DNA from: Aegilops tauschii subsp. strangulata
Lineage: Eukaryota; Streptophyta; Magnoliopsida; Poales; Poaceae
Reading direction: 5' to 3'
Length of the DNA stretch: 64,000 nucleotides
Assembly (NCBI RefSeq): GCF_002575655.3
Contig: NC_053037.3
Location: 49,612,242-49,676,241, forward strand
Made by a program: the position numbers and the translations under genes. A model generated the notes under the pieces. That model was given only the letters and a program-made list of their open reading frames with translations. It was not told where the DNA came from and ran no database searches. How positions within the stretch are numbered: the stretch's first letter is position 1; each line of letters begins with the position of its first letter. Positions 46,685-58,969 of this stretch are shown here, piece after piece.

Positions 46685-47419
46685 TGCAAGTCCAAGAAGG
46701 ATTGGCCGGTGCTGCCGGCTGGCGTCAAGTTCGATCCCACGGATCAGGAGCTGATCGAGCACCTTGATGCCAAAGTGACTGCTGACAGCGTGAGATCTCA
46801 CCCTCTCATCGATTTGTTCATACCAACCATCGACAGCGAGCACGGCATATGCTACACCCATCCTGAGAAACTTCCAGGTAAGACACCGATCGGCCGTCTA
46901 CTTGCACAAACATATTCCTTTGTTTATAGCTCTATTTTTCTTTTTAGACGCAGACCTAGTGAAGCAATTACAATTTGACAGTTAATAAAAACTGAAACAA
47001 GTGACTGCAACATGCCAAAGATGCTATGGAAATGCAAACCACGTACACTCAAACCTGTATTCGACAATACCGCAGGTATCACACTGAGTGGCCTAAGCAA
47101 GCATTTCTTCCAGCGCAATTCCAGGGCGTTGAAAATGGGCACGTGGACGCGTCGCAAGATACAGTCGGAGTGCGGCATGCATGCGATGTGGCACAAGACC
47201 GGCAATACCTTGCCGGTGGTGGTCAACGGCCGGCAGACGGGCAGCAAAAAGGTTCTGGTGCTGCACACCAACAAGAACTTCGACCAGCAAAGGACCAACT
47301 GGGTGATGCACCAGTACCACCTCGGGGACCTGGAGCAAGAGAAGGAGCGGGAGCTAGTCCTCTGCAAGATTTTATACCAGACGAACACTAGGGCCAGGAG
47401 TAAAAAGATTATAAGTTAG
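46685..47419 (+). CDS. NAC-domain transcription factor, short, 5' end unclear
   Basis: Exon (end 46877) plus exon 47076-47419; intron GT 46878 to cgcag 47071-47075, phase 1, joining LP-G-ITL. NAC subdomains in order: A ([20 protein letters not shown]), B ([12 protein letters not shown], then [12 protein letters not shown]), C ([20 protein letters not shown]), D ([20 protein letters not shown]) and E ([12 protein letters not shown]). This pattern ([26 protein letters not shown]) belongs to the NAC branch that includes SOG1 and SND2-like proteins. No in-frame ATG precedes the domain in this exon, so an upstream exon is missing or further left. The protein stops about 30 residues after the NAC domain: no transactivation tail. 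It could bind DNA but not activate, or be a decaying copy. Stop TAG 47417-47419. Confidence 0.8.
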
Positions 47420-47670
47420 TTTGGTATTGGTACTTGTACTACCTTGTCATCCGCAAGTTGGTATTGATGTTAACGATCTTTCGATATGAACTTGGCATTT
47501 GCTTCCAACCATCATGTCGAGGGTCGACGTGGATATAAAGCAGAATCATTTGTTTCAAAACGAATTTTCAGGCACCTGATTTTTTATTTGATGGGTAGCA
47601 TAAGCACCTGCCGTTCGAATTCCCAGTTCTCCAATTTTTTCGAAACAAATGCATGCACTTATTATCACGA
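47420..47670. other. 3' flank of the NAC gene
   Basis: AT-rich, with no coding or repeat signal. It could contain the NAC 3' UTR. Confidence 0.4.
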
Positions 47671-47758
47671 TGAAAAAACAATATACCTGCTGCATCCCAG
47701 TTATCAGTCTGTACTTGTAGAATTCTCTCGTTTGTTGAGCAGGTATATTGTTTTTTCA
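47671..47758. repeat. 21-bp perfect inverted repeat with 46-nt loop
   Basis: tgaaaaaacaatatacctgct (arm 47671-47691, given here with all 21 positions collapsed to the core aacaatatacctgct) and its exact complement at 47738-47758. It could be a very small MITE remnant; no target duplication is obvious. Confidence 0.7.
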
Positions 47759-47929
47759 GGTCGAGCAAGTTTCAACTGGGCTGTAGACTGCCCAGGCTTG
47801 GTTTTGTTTTTAACAAGCCTTGCCCATAACGACAACGGGGCACAAAGATCCAGCAGATATCTACTGGCCTCTGGCCCGCCAGCGTTAGTTATATTTTGTC
47901 TTACAACATCCGCAGGCAATTTTTTTACT

Positions 47930-50900
47930 GAATCAAACACACAGCCCAGTTCTATTTTCCTCTTGAAACGCCAGGTCCTACATCCGTTTTCTAATCTCTA
48001 CCTATAGTTTTACTAGTTCATATACACGTATCATTATATTGAAAATACATAAATTTCCCTTTCCATATTTACATCCTTATTTTTGTTGTTGTCTTCCCTC
48101 CCAGCGCTGATTTTTTTACCACTGGTTTTCCCTTAAACCAACTCAATTTTCCCATGTCTTATTTGCTTACAAAAAATGATTTTTTTGGGCAAATCAATAT
48201 AATTTTTTTATCATTTTGGGATTACAATAGTTCGGACTCCACCAAAATATGCAAAATAAGGTTGAACTTTTTGGCCGTGGTCCTGGGCAGAAAATGGGAT
48301 GTAATAAATTACTTAAGAATTAGCAAATGGGCTGCAAATTGTATTTTTTTTAGCAAATGGGCTCTATGTTGTCTGCCACAGATTTAGAGGCTGACTTGTG
48401 GGCCTAAGTTCATGCGTACACAAGGTTTCTCAAAAAAAAGAAACTTAGTCAACAATCGATTCTACCAGCGTCAGACCGTTAGATGTCAATCTAACGACAA
48501 TTGTGCTTCTTCAGTCTCTGATCTTGCTACTCCAACCGCCTTCTCCCGCCTCCCGTGGCCGGCTGTGCTGCCGGGCAGGCCTCACGGCCCCACCATACTC
48601 GCATCCCTAGCCTGTCTATCCCTCTACTCACCCACACCTCCTGTTATTTTCCGGCGATGGCAGCCGAACCAGTCAACCCTCGTACTCCCCACCGCGTGGG
48701 CAGCCACTGCCGTGTCTTCCCTGGCTCCGTGTCGTTCCCTTCGTAGGCCTCGCCATCCTCCACCGCCCTGGTGCTCTCGGCGCGGTGTGGTCAGCGTGGT
48801 CAACGAACGACATCCATCGGAAGTGGACTGTACGTGGAGAGGCTGACAGCTGGGTCCACCGCCGCACACAAGGAAATGCCTCCTTATTACGCACAAAATA
48901 ATGATTCCTCCACCTAACATCTGGTACCCACCGGAAGGTCCTCTGTATTTCGTGAAAAAATGTCCCCCCCCCCCCCCCCGCTGACAGCTCGGAGCCACCA
49001 GCTATATCTTCGCACGCAATGAAGTGCCTCCTTATTACGCACAAAAAAATGAATACCCCCTGCGTGGGAAGCTGACTTGTGGGCCTACTAAGTTGACGGG
49101 GATGGAGGGCTTTGTCAACTTAGTCAATATAAACGATTCTAGATCCAGTGACCGTACGATGTCCATCCAACGGCCGTAGTGCTTCTTCAACCTCTGGTCT
49201 TCTTGCTCCAGCCGCCCAAACCAGCGCCGGTCATGCCGCGTGCTCCTGCCTCCCGTGGTCGGTTGTGCTGCCACGGAGGCCTCACCGCCCCCTACTACTC
49301 CCACCGCTGGCCAGGCCATCCCTCCACTCACCCACACCCCCTGTTATTCTGCGGAGACGGCAGCCTCACACCGAAGCCTAATCAGTGAACCCTCGTACTC
49401 CTCTCCGCATGGGCATCCACTGCCGCGTCTTCCCCGGCTCCGCGTCGTCCCCTTCCTAGGCCTCGCCGTCGTCCACCGCCCTGGTGCTCTCGGCGCGCGT
49501 GGTCAACGTGGTCAAGGAACGACTTCCATCGGAAGAGTACTGTACGTGGAGAGGCTGACAGCTGGGTCCACGGCCGCAGCAAGGAAGTGCCTCCTTATTA
49601 CGCTGAAAATAATAATTCCTCCACCTCACAGCAGGGACCCACCGGACGGGCCACCGTTTTTCATGAAAAAAAGTTTCCCCCCTGACTGCTGGGACCCACC
49701 AGCTACATCTTCGCATGCAAGGAAGTGCGTCCATATTACGGGCAAAAAAATGATTTGCCCCCCTGACTGCTGGGACCGACCAGCTACATCTTCACACACA
49801 AGGAAGTGCCTGACAGTCGGGACCCACCCGGTCGAAGCATACGTAGCATTGTCATTCTTGTCGTGAACGTGTACGTACATACTGGTCGATGTAGAGGCGC
49901 GCACGTGTGGTAGTAGAGCCTTGCAAGTGTGGTAGTAGAGGCGCGAACGTAGCATGTACATGTACGTACAGCGGCCAGGATGCAAGAAAGTAAATACGGA
50001 CACGTACGTACATACGGGCAGGGTCTCGAACGCCTACTCGCGCATACGTACGGCCAGGGCTCGTGTACATGGCTTTGGCTGGGTCGGAACGGAGAAACTG
50101 CGTCGTCGTCGTGTTCATGGGGAGGCAACGGAATGTGTCGTGTTCATCGGGAGGCAACGGAACGCGTGCTGTTCATCGGGAGCCAACGGGCTTGGACGGA
50201 ACAGGCGATGGAAACGAGGCCTGGCATACCGCAGAATGGAGGAAACAGCCTTCTGTTCGACCGGCCACGGTGGAAACAGGATCCTTTTCATCGGGAGGGG
50301 TCTGGCGTACCGCAAAACGGAGGAAACAGACCTCCTACGGTCGAAACGGGGTCCTGTTGATCGGGAGGGGTCTGGCGTACCGCAAAACGGAGGAAACGGA
50401 CTTGTGTTGGAGCGCTACGCTCGAAAGGAGGGTCCTGTTCATCGGGAGGGGTGTGGCGTACCGCAAAATGGGACTCCACAGGATACTGTTCATCTCCACA
50501 GCCAACCTCCTCCAGCCTCCACGGGCTACCGTTCATCCACCGCCGACCTCCTCCAGCCTCCACCTGCGACTGTTCATCCACGGGCTCCTGTTCATCCAGC
50601 CTCCACCGCGCGCTCCTCCACCCGCTACTGTTCAACTAGCCCTCTCCACGGGGGTCCTGTTCAACCACCCCTCCACGGGCTACTGTTCAACCAGCCCTGC
50701 ACCGGCTACTGTTCAACCAGCCCTCCACGGGGTCCTATTCATCCACCGGCTCGATCGATCGGGGTACTGTTCGTCCAGTGGGAACGGCCTCTACTACCAT
50801 GGGTTCCTGTTCATCCAACCCCCACGGGAACTGTTCATCCAAACCCCCCAACGACGTTCACTATTCATCGAGAGGCAGCATCGATCGGCTTTAGTTAGCA

Positions 50901-51379
50901 GGAGTAGCGAAGGAATCGCTCGATCGGGTTCAGTTAACAGCTATTGATCAATCATTCAGGTTCAGTAACGCGTAGCCTGCAGTGCAATCGCTCGGGTTCA
51001 GTTAGAGCCCAACTCCTCGCTCGGTTTCAGTTAGAGCACAACGCCTCGCACACACGCGCGTACGTACGAGAGAAACACGCATCGCTCGGCCCCCGGCCAC
51101 CCACTGTAACCGGGAACTCCCCCGATATTTTCCTCACCCTCGCTTCTACCACGGTTTTCTCTGTCATGGACGGCCCAAAGAATGTCATGCAGCTGCGTCT
51201 CCGGCCCGCCCAGGACGAAAATCCCATTTTCTGTCATGATTTTTTGTCATAGAAGTAGGATCCCACTACATCTATGATGATACCGGGTTTTCTCACAATT
51301 ATCGTCATAGAAGTGTCATAAGCATGACAGAAAAAATTCGTTCGGCCCAAAATGTCACGGATGTGTCTTTTTTGTAGTG
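47930..51379 (+). mobile_element. CACTA-type element copy B
   Basis: Uninterrupted relative of copy A. An AT-rich segment (48040-48400) is followed by two GC-rich blocks (48465-48870 and 49140-49640), the tgttcatc minisatellite zone (49970-50880) and the right terminus tttttttgTAGTG (ends 51379). Immediately after the terminus comes Athila-like LTR sequence. Left end not resolved; similarity to copy C can be followed back to about 47930 (cagcccagttctatttt). It contains the empty target site of the chromovirus (accggacgggccacc, about 49633). No transposase seen. Confidence 0.7.
50480..50880 (+). repeat. tgttcatcc minisatellite in CACTA copy B
   Basis: Same irregular 20-35 bp units as in copy A (core ctgttcatcca...ccacggg), fewer of them. 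The ORFs of up to 314 codons crossing it are open in more than one frame. Confidence 0.85.
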
Positions 51380-51774
51380 GTTCTGGGATTTTTGGGGTAT
51401 TTATAGAGCAAAGAGGCGGTCCGGGGGGCACCCGAGGTGGGCACAACCCACCAGGGCGCGCCTGGGCCTCCTGGCGCGCCCTGGTGGGTTGTGCCGCCCT
51501 CGGGGCACCACCCAGGTGCAACCAGGGACCATTGCCTACCTTCTGGCGCATGAAAAATCATTATGGAGATTTGTGGCATTTGGACTCCGTTTGATATTGA
51601 TTTCCTACGATGTAAAAAACATGGAAAAAACAACAACTGGCACTTGGCACTATGTCAATAGGTTAGTACCAAAAAATGATATAAAATGACTATAAAATGA
51701 TTATAAAACATCCAAGATTGATAATAAAACAGCATGGAACAATAAAAAATTATAGATACGTTGGAGACGAATCA
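51380..51774 (-). repeat. Truncated 3' LTR of the Athila-like element
   Basis: 395 bp matching 56230-56609 closely; the LTR's first bases on the minus strand read TGATTCGTCTCC (one change from the 5' copy). The remaining 1.18 kb is absent from the window. Confidence 0.85.
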
Positions 51775-54260
51775 GCATCCCCAAGCTTAATTCCTGCTCG
51801 TCCTCGAGTAGGTAAGTGATAAAAACAGAATTTTTAATGTGGAGTGATGTTTATCAAGTCATATCATATTCTTTTCTTCATAGCATGGACATTTTGACTT
51901 TTGTGTGATTCAAAGCAATAGTCTAGTTTTGACATAATGATTTAGATACTCAAGCATATCAACAAGCAACCATGTCTTTCAAAATATCAACGCTAAAACA
52001 AGTTATCCCTAGCCCATCATGCTCAAACATTGCTCCATTCATGAAACACACTCGAATATTAGCTACACCCAATACTTACTCATGATCATATTGTCTCCTA
52101 GTTGGTGCTTTTATCAGAGATGATGGAGACTCAAATTCAAAAGTAAAAATTGCATAAAGTAAAAGAAAGGCCCTTCGGAGAGGGAAGTAGGGATTTGTAG
52201 AGGTGCCAGAGCTCAAAACGAAAAATATAGAGATAAAAACATTTTGGGAGGTGTATCCATCCCACCAACGAAAACGACGTAGAGCTACGAACACTTTCCA
52301 TGCTAGATATGCCATAGGCGGTTCCCAAACAGAAAATAAAGGTTATTCCTTTTTCCACCATACTTTCACTTTCCATGGCTAGCCGTATCCACGGTTGCCC
52401 TCCATACCAACACTTTCCAAGGAATTTATTATTTGACAACATAAAGTAAATTCATTTTTGCATTTCGGGACTAGGAATCCCTAAAACCTTTGCCTTACTC
52501 TCGTGCAATGACAAGTGAATAAACACTCAACGTGAGAATAACACATCCAGCATGGAAAATATTAGCCACTTGTTATCGTTCCGCGAGCGAAACAAATACA
52601 CAAAAGAGAAGTTTATTTTGAAAATTAGAGATGGCACATGCAAATTTGCTTAGAACGGCAAAAGAATACCGCATATGGGTAGATATAGTGGACTCATGTG
52701 GCAAAACTGGTTTAAAGGATTTTGGATGCACAAGTAGAGGTCATACTTAGTGCAAAATGAAGGCTAGCAAAAAGATTGAGAAGCGACCAACCAAGAAACG
52801 AATAATTTCGTAAAGCAAGCATTAAGCATAAGTAACACCGAATAATGCACCACAAGTAGGATATAATTTTCATCGCATGATTATTGACTTTCGTGCATGC
52901 ATAGGGAATCACAAACCTTAACACCAATATTCTTACTAGAGCACAATTACTCATCAACATAACTCAAATATCACATCATCATATCTCAAAACTATTACTA
53001 AGAATCAAGTTTATTTTGTCCAATGATCTTCATGACATTTTTATTTATTTTATCCTTCTTGGATATCTATCACTTTGGGACTAATTTTCATGTGTTGCTT
53101 TTCATAAGCTCAAACAAATATAAGTGAAGACATTGAGCATAACAAATTTTCTTTCTCTCAAAATAATTTAAGTGAAGTAAGAGAGAATTTCTTAAAAAAT
53201 TTACTAACTCTCAAATAAATCTAAGTGAAGCAAGAGAGCATTTTTTTCAAAAATACTAAGCACACCCTGCTCAAAAAGATATAAGTGAAGCACTAGAGCA
53301 AGTCCTAGCTCATAAAAGATTTAAGTGAAGCACAGAGAGCAATTCTAACAAGTCATGACATAATTTTGGCTCTCTCAAATAGGTGTGTCCAGCAAGGATT
53401 GATGACTTAAAACACAAAATAAAACAAGCAAAGACACATATCATACAAGACGCTCCAAGAAAAACACATATCATGTGACAAATAAAAATATAGCCTCGAG
53501 TAAAATACCGATGGTCGTTAGAAGAAAGCGGGGATGCCACTCGGGGGCATGCCCAAGCTTAGTTGGTTTCTCATTCTTGGATAATAGCTTGGGATGCCGG
53601 GGCATCCCCAAGCTTAGGCTCTTCTATCCTTCTTTCATCCATCGTAAGATAACCCAAAACTTGAAAACTTCAATCACACAAAACTCAACAAAACCTTCGT
53701 GAGATGCGTTAGTAAAAGAAAGTAAACCGCTACTATAAGTGCTGCGTCAAACCAATTCATATTTTGTTTTTGTATTATATCTACTGTATTCCAACTTTTC
53801 TATGGCAAAAACTCGTCAAAGAAAACCATAGAGCCATCAAAATAAGCACACAACACAAAGAAAACAGAATCTATCAAAACAGAACAGTCTGTAGTAATCT
53901 GGAACTTTCGAAAACTTCTGTAACTCAAAAAATTCAGCCAAATTAGGACGACCTGGGTAATTTGTATATTAATCTTCGGCAAACATAATCGGGGCAATAG
54001 CTCAGTTCTGTGATTGATGAAAATTATTTTCATGAGCACAAAGTTTCTGTCTTTTTCAGCAAGATCAAACAACTATCACTCAAGAAGATCCTAAAGGTTT
54101 TACTTGGCACGAACACTAATTAAAACCTAAAAAACACAATCATACCAGTAGCATAATTGTGCAAACACACAAGTAAAGAGCAAAAATAAATTTTATTCAT
54201 TGGGTTGCCTCCCAACAAGCGCTATAGTTTTACGCCCTTAGCTAGGCGTAAGTCAAAGAT
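51775..54260 (-). other. Interior of the Athila-like element without pol
   Basis: AT-rich, without RT, integrase, protease or RNase H motifs. Several phrases repeat: taagtgaagca(a)gagagca at 53120-53340, and catgcccaagctta/catccccaagctta at about 53549-53616, the latter resembling the polypurine tract. Confidence 0.6.
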
Positions 54261-54949
54261 CTAAGTTTTGTCATCTTTGTCCTTTTGAAAGCAAACAGAA
54301 AATTTCCTATCAATGGCATTTAATCTTCTATTTTGTGAAAGCACATGACCATTGATAGTAGAAGAAAGATTAAGCACATTGCGAAAATTCTTATCTAAAC
54401 TAGCCTTCATCTCTTTGATTGTTTCATTTCGATAAAAGCATAGAAGGGTAGTTGGCTCAACATTTTCTCCCTTGGGGTGCCCAAATATGGTTTTCATCTT
54501 TTCATAAGTATCAACGGCATCCCCTTCAAGAAAACCATTTTCAAATATAGCATCCAAAACTTGCTTAAAGGAAGAAGGCAAACTAGCATAAAAACTTTTT
54601 AGGTAATTTCTATCTGATATTGGGGCACATAGCTAGCTCGAATTCTTAACAGCCTATCCCAAGCGTCTTTCAAAGATTCATCAAGCAAATAACGAAAAAT
54701 TCCGGGATCGTCCTCATCAAAATTGTTAAGATCTTCCTTAACACCCCCGGTAAGTCCTTCCATAGCATCATTATCTATGAGCTTGGATAGGACGGAGGGG
54801 CTATCCAAAGTATTAAAACTCTGGGAAAAACCCCTAACCTTTTTAGGGTCGGCCATAGCAACAGGAAAACGAGCAAGCAGAAAAAGAGAGGCGAATAAAA
54901 CGGCCAATTTTTGTGAAGTGGGGAGAGGAAAACGAGAGGAAAATGGCAA
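54261..54949 (-). pseudogene. Athila-like gag remnant
   Basis: Two open stretches in different frames. 54949-54599 contains NNFDEDDPGIFRYLLDESLK and DAWDRLL, the ESLxDAWxRL gag signature of Athila-type elements. 54581-54261 continues with FKQVLDAIFENGFLEGDAVD, then TYEKMKTIFG. The frame breaks near 54600. A short gag-only coding region explains why the element depended on a partner. Confidence 0.75.
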
Positions 54950-55010
54950 ATAATGTAAATTGCGAGGAGATGAGGTTTGTGATTTGGAACCTGGTTGTGT
55001 TGAAGGTCCT

Positions 55011-55027
55011 CCCCGGCAACGGCGCCA
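55011..55027 (-). other. tRNA-Asp-type primer binding site
   Basis: The minus strand reads TGGCGCCGTTGCCGGGG, the site used by Athila/Tat elements, 11 nt inside the LTR edge. Confidence 0.85.
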
Positions 55028-55038
55028 GAAATTCTACT

Positions 55039-56609
55039 TGATGGTGTCGCTAGGACTACGTCGGTATTTCCCCCAAGAGGAGAGGATGATGTAGCACAAC
55101 AATGGTAGGTACGTATTTCCCTCAGTTATGAAACCAAGGTATCGAACCAGTAGGAGAACCAAGCAATCACAACGTAAGCAGCACCTGCACACAAATAACA
55201 ACACCTCGCAACCCGACGTGTTAAAGGGGTTGTCAATCCCTTTCGGGGTACGGCACCTCAAGATAGGCAAATGGACGGGAGAAAATTGTATTGGATTGAA
55301 ATAATAGATCGCAAATAAAATAAAGTGCAGCAAGGTATTTTTGTATTTTTTGGTTTAATAGATCTGAATATAAACGCAAAGGAAAGTAGATCACAAAGCA
55401 AATATATAAGAAAGAAGACCCAGGGGCCGTAGGTTTCACTAGTGGCTTCTCTCGAGAAAAATAGCAAACGGTGGGTAAAGAAATTACTGTTGGGAAATTG
55501 ATAGAACTTCAAATAATCATGACGATATCCAGGCAATGATCATTACATAGGCATCACGTCCAAGATTAGTAGACCGACTCCTGCCTGCATCTACTACTAT
55601 TACTCCACATATCGACCGCTATCCAGCATGCATCTAGTGTATTAAGCTCATGGAAAAACGGAGTAATGCAATAAGAACGATGACATGATGTAGACAAGAT
55701 CTGTTTATCTATATGTCGGTAGATATAGATCTCATCTTTTTATCCTTAGTAGCAATGATACATACGGGTCGGTTCCTTTCTGTCATTGGGATCAAGCACC
55801 GTAAGATCGAACCCACTACCGGGCACCTCTTCCCATTGCAAGATAAATAGACCAAGTTGGCCAAATAAAACCCAAATATCGGAGAATAAAATACGAGTCT
55901 ATAAGAGATCAAAGAAACTCAAATAACTTTCATGGATATAAACAGATATAACTGATCATAAACTCGAAGTTCATCAGATCCCAACAAACACACCGCAAAA
56001 AGGACTTACATCATATGGATCTCCAAGAGACCATTGTATTGAGAATCAAAAGAGAGAGGAAGCCATCTAGCTACTCACTACAGACCTGAAGGTCTACAAA
56101 GAACTACTCACGCATCATCGGAGAGGCACCAATGGAAGTGGTGAACCCCTCCGTGATGGTGTCTAGATTGGATCTGGTGGTTCTGGACTCTACGGCGGCT
56201 GGATGAATATTTCGTTAACTCCCCTAGGGTTCTGGGATTTTTGGGGTATTTATAGAGCAAAGAGGTGGTCCGGGGGGCACCCGAGGTGGGCACAACCCAC
56301 CAGGGCGCGCCTGGGCCTCCTGGCCCGCCCTGGTGGGTTGTGCCCCCCGCGGGGAACCCCCAGGTGCAACCAGGGCTCATTGCCTTCCTTCTGGCCCATA
56401 AAAAATCATCGTGGAGTTTCGTCGCATTTGGACTCCGTTTGATATTGATTTCCTGCGATGTAAAAAACATGGAAAAAACATCAACTGGCACTTGGCACTA
56501 TGTCAATAGGTTAGTACCAAAAAAGATATAAAATGATTATAAAACATCCAAGATTGATAATAAACAGCATGGAACAATCAAAAATTATAGATACCTTGGA
56601 GACGTATCA
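55039..56609 (-). repeat. 5' LTR of the Athila-like element
   Basis: 1571 bp with TG...CA ends (minus strand TGATACGTCTCC start). A TATA-like string (minus ctataaataccc, about 56242-56254) marks the promoter. Short ORFs inside are not genes. Confidence 0.88.
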
Positions 56610-57771
56610 CTGCTCAACCCTAGCGATGACGCGCATCACGGCGTCGTCCATCGCGTTGCCGGGGAGTGCCTCGGCCTCAACGAGCCATGGCGCCTGCTCA
56701 TTTTCCTTGTCGACGAGGTTGATGGTAGAGGCGACGCTTTGGTGGGTTTGCATGCTTGGAAAAGGTGGATGTGCTACATGCTGTGCTTGTCGCCTCCATG
56801 CATCGCGCGCTGCCTAGGTTTATGCGCAATATCGCTGGGTGGCGGGAAACAGGTGAGGAAATGGCGGGAAACGGTGGCATGTTCATAAAACGCCATCAAT
56901 TAATGGAAACTTAGCATAGAAGGGAACATCGAGCTAGCACAAGAAGTAGATGATGATCAGATGAACACGGACCACACTAGGGAACCCGTCGGTGATGAAT
57001 TCATTAATTGCAAACGGTTGAATACTAGCAAGCGTTTGCCCACAACACACACGGCTTATTCCATCACAAATAGGTCGGATGGATCAACTGTATGCCACGT
57101 ATCGCACATTGTCAAAAAGTAATGCGGTAGACCTTCTTTAACATGTGTTAAAAAAAATCAAACAACTAGTCCTTGCTGATATAGGATGCCTCTTCACATC
57201 CTTATGGCGTATCCGGATGACCGCCCGTCCCCCAATGGCCAATAGATGTTGTGTAGACAAAGCATATCACATACGTCTTATTAGAAGCAATCGTCTGTGT
57301 TATTATTGGTCTTCGCACACATTTCTGATTACAGACCTGTTTGCCGCGTACAGTACAGATCTTGTTATATTGAACCATTTCTGTTCTCTTGTCTCAATGC
57401 AAACAGTTCATCCAAGTGAACCGCATGCCGTATATCGCACACACCTTGATCTGGCTGACCGTTTCTTTTGTGTTGCCTAATCACAAACAGTTCATCCGAG
57501 TGAACCGTATGCTGTATATCGCACACACCTTCATCTGGCTGCCCGTTTCTTTTGTTCCTCCTCATCACAAACAGTTAATTGAGTTGAACCGTATGCGCCG
57601 CATCGCACACGCAACTAAAATCTGAACCATCTTTGATGCATCCTCCATCACAAACGTTTTGCACCTTTTTTGATGGTTTTTTACACCACCGTTTGCGATT
57701 ATGGCATCGCACACAGTTTCATCGAAGGGTCTCTGATCGTAGTGTCACGTTAGCAGCATCCTGCAGTAGGG
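56610..57771 (+). mobile_element. Subterminal fragment of a second CACTA family
   Basis: Right end reads gcagcatcctgcagTAGgg at 57752-57771, close to the ...CTGCAGTAGTG terminus of a Triticeae CACTA family, with the last TAGTG mutated to TAGGG. Inward lie tandem subterminal repeats with atcgcacac and tcacaaacag phrases. The left side (56610-56900) is GC-rich and undiagnosed. No transposase. Confidence 0.55.
57397..57640 (+). repeat. 84-bp subterminal tandem repeat, about 3 copies
   Basis: Units start near 57400, 57484 and 57568, each with caaacagttcatccragtga, then tgaaccgtatgc and atcgcacac. The first two are about 90 percent alike; the third is diverged. Such arrays are typical of CACTA subterminal transposase-binding regions. 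Confidence 0.9.
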
Positions 57772-58424
57772 ATAGTTTGTTGGTTTCTAATAGAGTTTAT
57801 GCTTTATACTTCGATAGTGTGATGAATTGTTACATATTCATGAGAAGTCTATGATAAAAGTTTTATGTTCAAGTTCGTTGCTGTTATAATAATCCACATG
57901 ATGCTGCTATGTTCGTATTTTGTAGTTGCGATTTCGCCGGGGGAACTTCCCTCCCGGAGGGGGAAATCATCGTCATCATCATCACCAACAACTCTCCCAT
58001 CTTGGGGAGGGCAATCTCCATCAACATCTTCAACAACACCATCTCCTCTCTAACCCTAGTTCATCTCTTGAGTTCAACCTTTGTACCAGAACTATAGTTT
58101 GGTGCTTGTGGGTGACTAGTAATGTTGATTACATCTTGTAGTTGATTACTATATGGTTTATTTGGTGGAAGATTATATGTTCAGATCCAATATGCTATTT
58201 AATACCCCTCTGATCTTGAGCATGATTATCATTTGTGAGTAGTTACTTTTGTTCTCGAGGTCACAGGAGAAATTATGTTGCAAGTAATCATGGAACTTGA
58301 TATGTCTTCGATATTTTGATAGTATGTATGTTGTGATTTCCTTAGTGGTGTCATGTGAACATCAACTACACAACACTTCACCATATTTGGGCCTAAGGGA
58401 ATGCATTGTGGAGTAGTTATTAGC
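57772..58424 (+). repeat. Gypsy-type LTR fragment
   Basis: Recognised by resemblance as part of a Triticeae gypsy LTR (ctaaccctagttcatc, then gtggtgtcatgtgaacatc, then gggcctaagggaatgcat). It is interrupted on the right by CACTA copy C and has no own terminus on the left. Family not assigned. Confidence 0.45.
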
Positions 58425-58439
58425 ACTACAAAAAAAAGA

Positions 58440-58575
58440 CATCCGTGACATTTTTGGCCGAACGAATTTTTTTCTGTCATACTTATGACACTTCTATGAC
58501 AATAATTGTGACAAAACACGGTATCATCATAGATGTGGTGGGGTCCTACTTCTATGACAAAAACTCATGACAGAA
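58440..58575 (-). repeat. Subterminal tatgaca motifs of the CACTA terminus
   Basis: tgtcata, tatgaca, tatgaca, tgtgaca, tatgaca and catgaca within 130 bp of the terminus, in both orientations. Matching clusters lie in copies A (37480-37600) and B (51230-51335). Probable transposase-binding sites by analogy with other CACTA elements. Confidence 0.7.
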
Positions 58576-58969
58576 AATGGGCTTTTCGTCCTGGGCGGGC
58601 CGGAGACACAGCTGCATGACATTCTTTGGGCCGTCCATGACGGAAAAAACCGTGGTAGAAGCAAGGGCGAGGAAAATATTGGGGTGTTCCCGGTTACGGT
58701 GGGTGGTCGGGGCCGAGCGATGCACGTTTCTCTTGTACACGCACGCGCGTGGGTGCGAAGCTTTGGGCTCTAACTGAACCCGAGCGAGGCGTTGGGCTCT
58801 AACTGAACCCGAGCGAGGCGCTGGGCTCTAACTGAACCAGAGCGATTGCACTACAGGCTACGCGTTACTGAACCCGAGCGATCGATCGATGGCTGTTAAC
58901 TAAACTCGATCGAGTGATTCCTTCCCTACTGCTGCTAACTGAAGCCGATCGATGCTGCCTCTGGATGAA

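Larger units (their letters stand above)
51380..56609 (-). mobile_element. Non-autonomous Athila-like LTR retrotransposon, 3' LTR truncated
   Basis: On the minus strand: 5' LTR 56609-55039, primer site 55027-55011, interior to 51775, and 3' LTR from 51774 that stops at 51380 against CACTA copy B. The polypurine tract (minus aagcttggggatgc) abuts the 3' LTR. The interior is only about 3.3 kb and has a gag remnant but no pol. LTR ends (TGATACGTCTCC) and the primer site recall the wheat Sabrina/WHAM group, which includes non-autonomous members. The right-hand TSD would be ctgct (56610-56614). Confidence 0.85.
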
